Source: a virus. Taken from it: a DNA stretch of 33,540 nt. The stretch is from IMG/VR virus record IMGVR_UViG_3300048104_000063, positions 1 to 33,540 of that record, one strand, 5' to 3'. The notes under the pieces are model-generated. The model was not told where the DNA came from and made no database searches. It saw only the letters and a list, made by a program, of their open reading frames with translations. Each line of letters opens with the position of its first letter. Positions within the stretch are counted from its first letter, which is position 1. This document shows positions 30,998-33,540 of this stretch, piece after piece. Position numbers and translations under genes: made by a program.

Positions 30998-31943
30998 TAA
31001 AACACTACTAATCGACGGTGATGTCCTAGCGTTTGAAGGATCAGTCGTTGCAGAAGAATCAATCGAATGGAAGGAAGAGATGTGGACTGTCCACGCTGAC
31101 ATGACCATAGCAAAGAACAGAATACTTAATCGCATTGTTGAGTTTAAAGACTTGATAGGAGCAGATGAAGTAGTAGTCGCTTTGACTGACCGTGCTAACT
31201 TCCGACGCAAACTATATCCCGCTTATAAATCTAACAGGTCTAAGTCACGACTGCCTATCATACTGAAGCAAGTAAAGAAGTGGATGCTTGAAGAACTAGA
31301 TGCAGAGCTGTGGCCTAACTTAGAAGCTGATGATGTGTTATCAATACTAGCTACTGACAGATGTATGGATGAGGAGACAGTCATTGTAAGTATAGATAAA
31401 GACTTCAAGAGTGTGCCGGGTATCTTCTACGACTACAACAAAAAGGAATACCATCACCCATCAGAAGAAGAAGCAGATCAGTTCCACCTCATACAATCTA
31501 TAACAGGAGACTCAACAGACGGCTTTGGCGGTGTGCCTAAAGTGGGGCCAGTCGGTGCAAAGAAAGCACTTGATGCTAACGGCTACACATGGGAGACTGT
31601 CGTTGCTATGTATGAGAAGGCAGGACTAACAGAACAAGATGCACTAACAAATGCGTGGATGGCTAGGCTGTTACGCACAGAAAACTACAACCAAAGAAAG
31701 AAAGTAATAAAGAACTTATGGACACCGAGAAACTACCAAACCAAGGATATACTAAAGATTTCACCACAGGCAGCAAGCGTGACGGGGACACTGGACGCGG
31801 ACGACCCAACCTTATACCTCCAGTCGCCTTACGCTCTCTCGCCCGACGATTTGAAGAAGGAGGAAAGATGTACGGAGACAATAATTGGCAGAAAGGATTC
31901 CCGCTCTCCCGCCTCTACGACTCCATGTTCCGCCACCTTCTAG
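30990..31943 (+). CDS. 5'-3' exonuclease (T7 gp6-like) with overprinted tail
   Basis: A FEN/PIN-type exonuclease for host DNA breakdown and primer removal. Acidic motifs include 'LLIDGDVLAF' (Asp9, Asp11), 'LEADDVLSI', 'VSIDKDFKS' and 'GDSTDGFGGVPKVGPVGAKK', the last a good helix-hairpin-helix with glycine spacing. 'WMARLLRTENYNQRKKVI' and 'LWTP' match the end of T7 gp6 ('ARILRFNEYN', 'LWRP'). T7 gp6 stops there; this frame runs on for about 74 residues of low-complexity Ser/Thr/Pro-rich sequence read over the next gene. It overlaps the upstream nuclease gene by 8 nt. Confidence 0.88.
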   Translation: MNNKTLLIDGDVLAFEGSVVAEESIEWKEEMWTVHADMTIAKNRILNRIVEFKDLIGADEVVVALTDRANFRRKLYPAYKSNRSKSRLPIILKQVKKWMLEELDAELWPNLEADDVLSILATDRCMDEETVIVSIDKDFKSVPGIFYDYNKKEYHHPSEEEADQFHLIQSITGDSTDGFGGVPKVGPVGAKKALDANGYTWETVVAMYEKAGLTEQDALTNAWMARLLRTENYNQRKKVIKNLWTPRNYQTKDILKISPQAASVTGTLDADDPTLYLQSPYALSPDDLKKEERCTETIIGRKDSRSPASTTPCSATF

Positions 31944-32089
31944 CTTTAGCTGAGGGGGATAACTCTGAAGACCATGCAGGTGCTATCTTATGGAATGCTT
32001 CAGCTTGGATATGGACGGAGCAACAAATAAAAGATGGCAAACTACCACAAGACTTAGATAATATATCATATAGAAACAATGAAAGCTGA
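31718..32089 (+). CDS. dATP/dGTP diphosphohydrolase-like protein (DUF5664 type)
   Basis: A 123-residue helical protein. 'GRGRPNLIPPVALRSLARRF', 'EEGGKMYGDNNWQKGFPLSR' and 'RHLLALAEGDNSEDHAGAIL' then 'WNASAWIWTEQQ' match a MazG-like nucleotide hydrolase family common in phages, some members of which are annotated as dATP/dGTP diphosphohydrolase. The E-x-x-K-Y-G and G-D-x-S-E-D-H blocks supply the acidic metal-binding residues. It may adjust the dNTP pool. No PurZ gene is seen, so diaminopurine DNA is not indicated. The first 226 nt overlap the exonuclease frame. Confidence 0.8.
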   Translation: MDTEKLPNQGYTKDFTTGSKRDGDTGRGRPNLIPPVALRSLARRFEEGGKMYGDNNWQKGFPLSRLYDSMFRHLLALAEGDNSEDHAGAILWNASAWIWTEQQIKDGKLPQDLDNISYRNNES

Positions 32090-32279
32090 AGAAATAGTAC
32101 TACCTGCTCTGTCAAAAAACTTGATAGATAAGCTTGACAAATTGTTTCCTGATAAATGTGCAGACTTGACGGACGACGACAGAATGGTATGGTATAAATC
32201 AGGACAACGTAGTGTAATTAATTATCTACGACAGATTTACGACGAACAACTTCAAGACAATATCATAACAAAGGATTAA
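32079..32279 (+). CDS. Small conserved phage protein, function unknown
   Basis: A 66-residue protein overlapping the preceding gene by 11 nt. 'IDKLDKLFPDKCADLTDDDR' and 'VWYKSGQRSVINYLRQIYDE' follow a pattern I associate with short proteins in many tailed phages (K-x-F-P-x-K-C-x-D-L ... W-x-x-G-Q-R-S-V). Function unknown; it sits at the boundary between replication and structural genes. Confidence 0.68.
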   Translation: MKAEEIVLPALSKNLIDKLDKLFPDKCADLTDDDRMVWYKSGQRSVINYLRQIYDEQLQDNIITKD

Positions 32280-32283
32280 TACT

Positions 32284-32496
32284 ATGTGCTTTTCTACACC
32301 TAAGATGCCACCCCCTGCCCCACCCCCTGCCCCACCCCCACCTCCGTTGGCTATGGCAGAGAAAGCTGCACCGTCTAAAGCTAGACCACAAGCAGCTACT
32401 AAGCGTCGCAGAGGTACACAACAGTTGACTGCTCGTCGTCGTCCTACTATTGGAGCTGGCATGGGTGGAGGAACAGGTGTTAATTTACCAACATAA
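32284..32496 (+). CDS. Proline-rich tail-assembly protein (T7 gp7.3-like)
   Basis: A 70-residue protein: MCF start, a polyproline/alanine stretch (residues about 8-23), a basic middle ('KRRRGTQQLTARRR') and a Gly-rich end ('GMGGGTGVNLPT'). The basic segment plus glycine end resembles T7 gp7.3 ('GRKKARAGGKKSLSVARSSG', ending GGINI), a virion protein needed for adsorption or tail assembly. The position after the exonuclease region and before the expected portal fits. The short overall length and proline run differ from T7. A weak AAAGGA lies about 8 nt upstream. Confidence 0.65.
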   Translation: MCFSTPKMPPPAPPPAPPPPPLAMAEKAAPSKARPQAATKRRRGTQQLTARRRPTIGAGMGGGTGVNLPT

Positions 32497-32515
32497 TAAC
32501 AGGAGATAAATATAT

Positions 32516-32833
32516 ATGAGCCTTCGCGCACTAGACAAAAAGACATTACTTTCAGATGCTACTTCAGCAGGGGCAGGTAATGCATTCTCAGTCGAGCGTT
32601 CTAAGGGATGGACGTTTGTAATAGCAACGACCGTCGTAGGAACAGCGACTATTGACATTGAAGCCTACATCGGTGGTATCTGGTTTGTAGTACACAGCCA
32701 AGACGTAAGTGCTGAAGGATCGTTTATGATTCGTGATGACCACGGACACTACGAAAAGATCAGAGGTAACATCAGTGCTTACACCAGCGGTACACACAGC
32801 GTCTACGCTACAGGTAGTGTTGACTCTCTTTAA
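32516..32833 (+). CDS. Small β-rich putative virion protein
   Basis: A 105-residue protein predicted by eye to be mostly β-strand, with 'GWTFVIATTVVGTATIDIEA', 'GSFMIRDDHGHYEKIRGNIS' and 'YTSGTHSVYATG'. It follows the gp7.3-like gene with a good AGGAG about 10 nt before the ATG. T7 has no counterpart here. The pattern suits a capsid or tail decoration protein. Its stop codon overlaps the next start (TAATG). Function inferred from context only. Confidence 0.6.
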   Translation: MSLRALDKKTLLSDATSAGAGNAFSVERSKGWTFVIATTVVGTATIDIEAYIGGIWFVVHSQDVSAEGSFMIRDDHGHYEKIRGNISAYTSGTHSVYATGSVDSL

Positions 32834-33153
32834 TGTTAAACGTATATCCAGCTGAACAGCTCAAGCCGAGTCGCTTGTTAGGTTTACCTAATGGGTTTGC
32901 TCGTCCTACGTTTGAAGTACTGTATGGTTTTGATGTACCAGCAGATCAGACACTGCGAGGACAACCCGGACTGTTTGATGACATCATAGCCACAGCACCT
33001 CTAGTAGGTACAGTTCGATACGCTAACGACATCGATGCTATTATGGTTTACGACGGCACGGACTGGCAAGTATACTACAGCACTCATAACTACGCATTCC
33101 TACGCACAAATTGGGAAACCTTCAGCTCCCGCTCATGGGACAACATGACTTAA
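32833..33153 (+). CDS. Putative tail protein with the 'MVYDGTDW' module
   Basis: A 106-residue protein. The first half ('LKPSRLLGLPNGFARPTFEV') is not recognised. Residues about 57-80, 'VGTVRYANDIDAIMVYDGTD' followed by W, carry the short module also found in the genes at 13908, 14150, 14410 and 15570, almost 17 kb away. This links it to the tail-fibre system. The ending is rich in Trp, Ser and Asn. It starts in the stop codon of the previous gene. Confidence 0.62.
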   Translation: MLNVYPAEQLKPSRLLGLPNGFARPTFEVLYGFDVPADQTLRGQPGLFDDIIATAPLVGTVRYANDIDAIMVYDGTDWQVYYSTHNYAFLRTNWETFSSRSWDNMT

Positions 33154-33179
33154 ATTAACACTTAAAACTTATATATAAA

Positions 33180-33540
33180 ATGGCAGACTTAACAGGAACA
33201 ACACCCGCAGATACTTACAAATCTTTATTACAAATAGGCGACGCTACAAACGGAGTAGACGCTACCGCTAAATACATAGAGGACGGAGAAGGTACAGACT
33301 CAGCACTTGCTATCAGCACGACAGCGGTTGGAATTGGTACGGATAGTCCTGATGCTCCTTTGCACATTGTAGGGTCACCTGCTTCAACATTAATTTTAGA
33401 AAGAGACTCCGCTGATGGAACGGCTATAAGTTCCGTTGTTTTAAAAGACGGATCGGATGATCAGGTAAGAATTTCAAGCACTGACAGTAAACTTCGTCTT
33501 GAAACCGGTTCAGGAAATGACGTAAGAATGCTAATCGACT
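33180..33540 (+). CDS. Fibre-like protein, 3' partial
   Basis: An open frame from ATG 33180 to the end of the window (120 codons seen). The start 'MADLTGTTPADTYKSLLQIG' has an 'LLQIGD' stretch like the QIGQ motif of other fibre genes. 'TTAVGIGTDSPDAPLHIVG' is the sequence that often precedes or sits within fibres carrying a C-terminal intramolecular chaperone (peptidase S74) domain, which would lie outside the window. It is preceded by a 26-nt A/T-rich gap without a Shine-Dalgarno sequence. Probably a receptor-binding or capsid fibre. Confidence 0.7.
   Translation, partial: MADLTGTTPADTYKSLLQIGDATNGVDATAKYIEDGEGTDSALAISTTAVGIGTDSPDAPLHIVGSPASTLILERDSADGTAISSVVLKDGSDDQVRISSTDSKLRLETGSGNDVRMLID

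Noticed and set aside
1-33540. Set of T7-type promoters for the phage RNA polymerase
   Set aside because: I compared the gaps before 11266, 13908, 14150, 16709, 25691 and 33180 and found no common 20-23-bp element; a motif search on the full genome is needed before naming any.
1-33540. CRISPR array or insertion sequence
   Set aside because: No regularly spaced identical repeats with unique spacers, and no transposase or terminal inverted repeats flanking a gene.

Overview
The window looks like most of the genome of a T7-type podovirus (Autographiviridae-like), probably from a marine or other aquatic bacterium. The T7 order is clear: tail tubular proteins A and B, internal core proteins (gp13, gp14, gp15 and gp16 types), a gp17-type tail fibre, small and large terminase, then the early genes, a single-subunit RNA polymerase, SSB, endonuclease I, primase-helicase, DNA polymerase, 5'-3' exonuclease and a gp7.3-like protein. 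Every supported gene is on the + strand. Portal, scaffold and capsid genes are absent. The window opens inside tail tubular protein A and closes inside a fibre-like gene, so these genes should lie in the missing piece that joins the two ends. That suggests a circularly assembled genome of roughly 40 kb (inference). No integrase, repressor or reverse transcriptase is visible, so a strictly lytic phage is the simplest reading. The host cannot be named. Many genes have A-rich leaders without a clear Shine-Dalgarno sequence.

Layout. 1-11225: tail tube/nozzle and ejected core proteins. 11266-17944: an unusually large receptor-binding region. It holds a gp17-like fibre with a collar domain, a membrane/coiled-coil holin candidate, small basic proteins, a free-standing Mtd-N-like protein, short proteins sharing a 'YVFDG..W' module, a tandemly duplicated cassette of LamG-like adhesin plus small partner, and a long repetitive coiled-coil fibre. 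17966-20193: a ribbon-helix-helix-like protein, small terminase, a strong terminator hairpin, and large terminase. 20194-21530: a mostly non-coding region with nested repeats, one small acidic protein and a tRNA-Thr(UGU). By synteny with T7 this is where the genome ends should meet. 21531-23315: very small, overlapping early genes (zinc ribbons and membrane peptides). 23302-32279: transcription, replication and recombination genes, tightly overlapped. 32284-33540: a gp7.3-like protein followed by a second group of fibre-like genes just before the expected portal gene.

How it works together (family knowledge plus inference). Host polymerase should transcribe the early block and make the phage RNA polymerase, which then transcribes the replication and late genes. 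Endonuclease I and the exonuclease would degrade host DNA for the gp4/gp5-type replisome. Terminase packages concatemers cut near the non-coding junction. The core proteins are ejected through the nozzle after attachment by the fibre set.

The most notable points are the modular adhesin system (duplicated cassette, shared docking-like N-termini, shared short modules, a carbohydrate-binding-like insert in the nozzle protein), two 'overprinted' gene pairs in which a nuclease tail is read in a second frame from the next gene, the lack of any recognisable endolysin, and the repeat-rich putative genome-end region.
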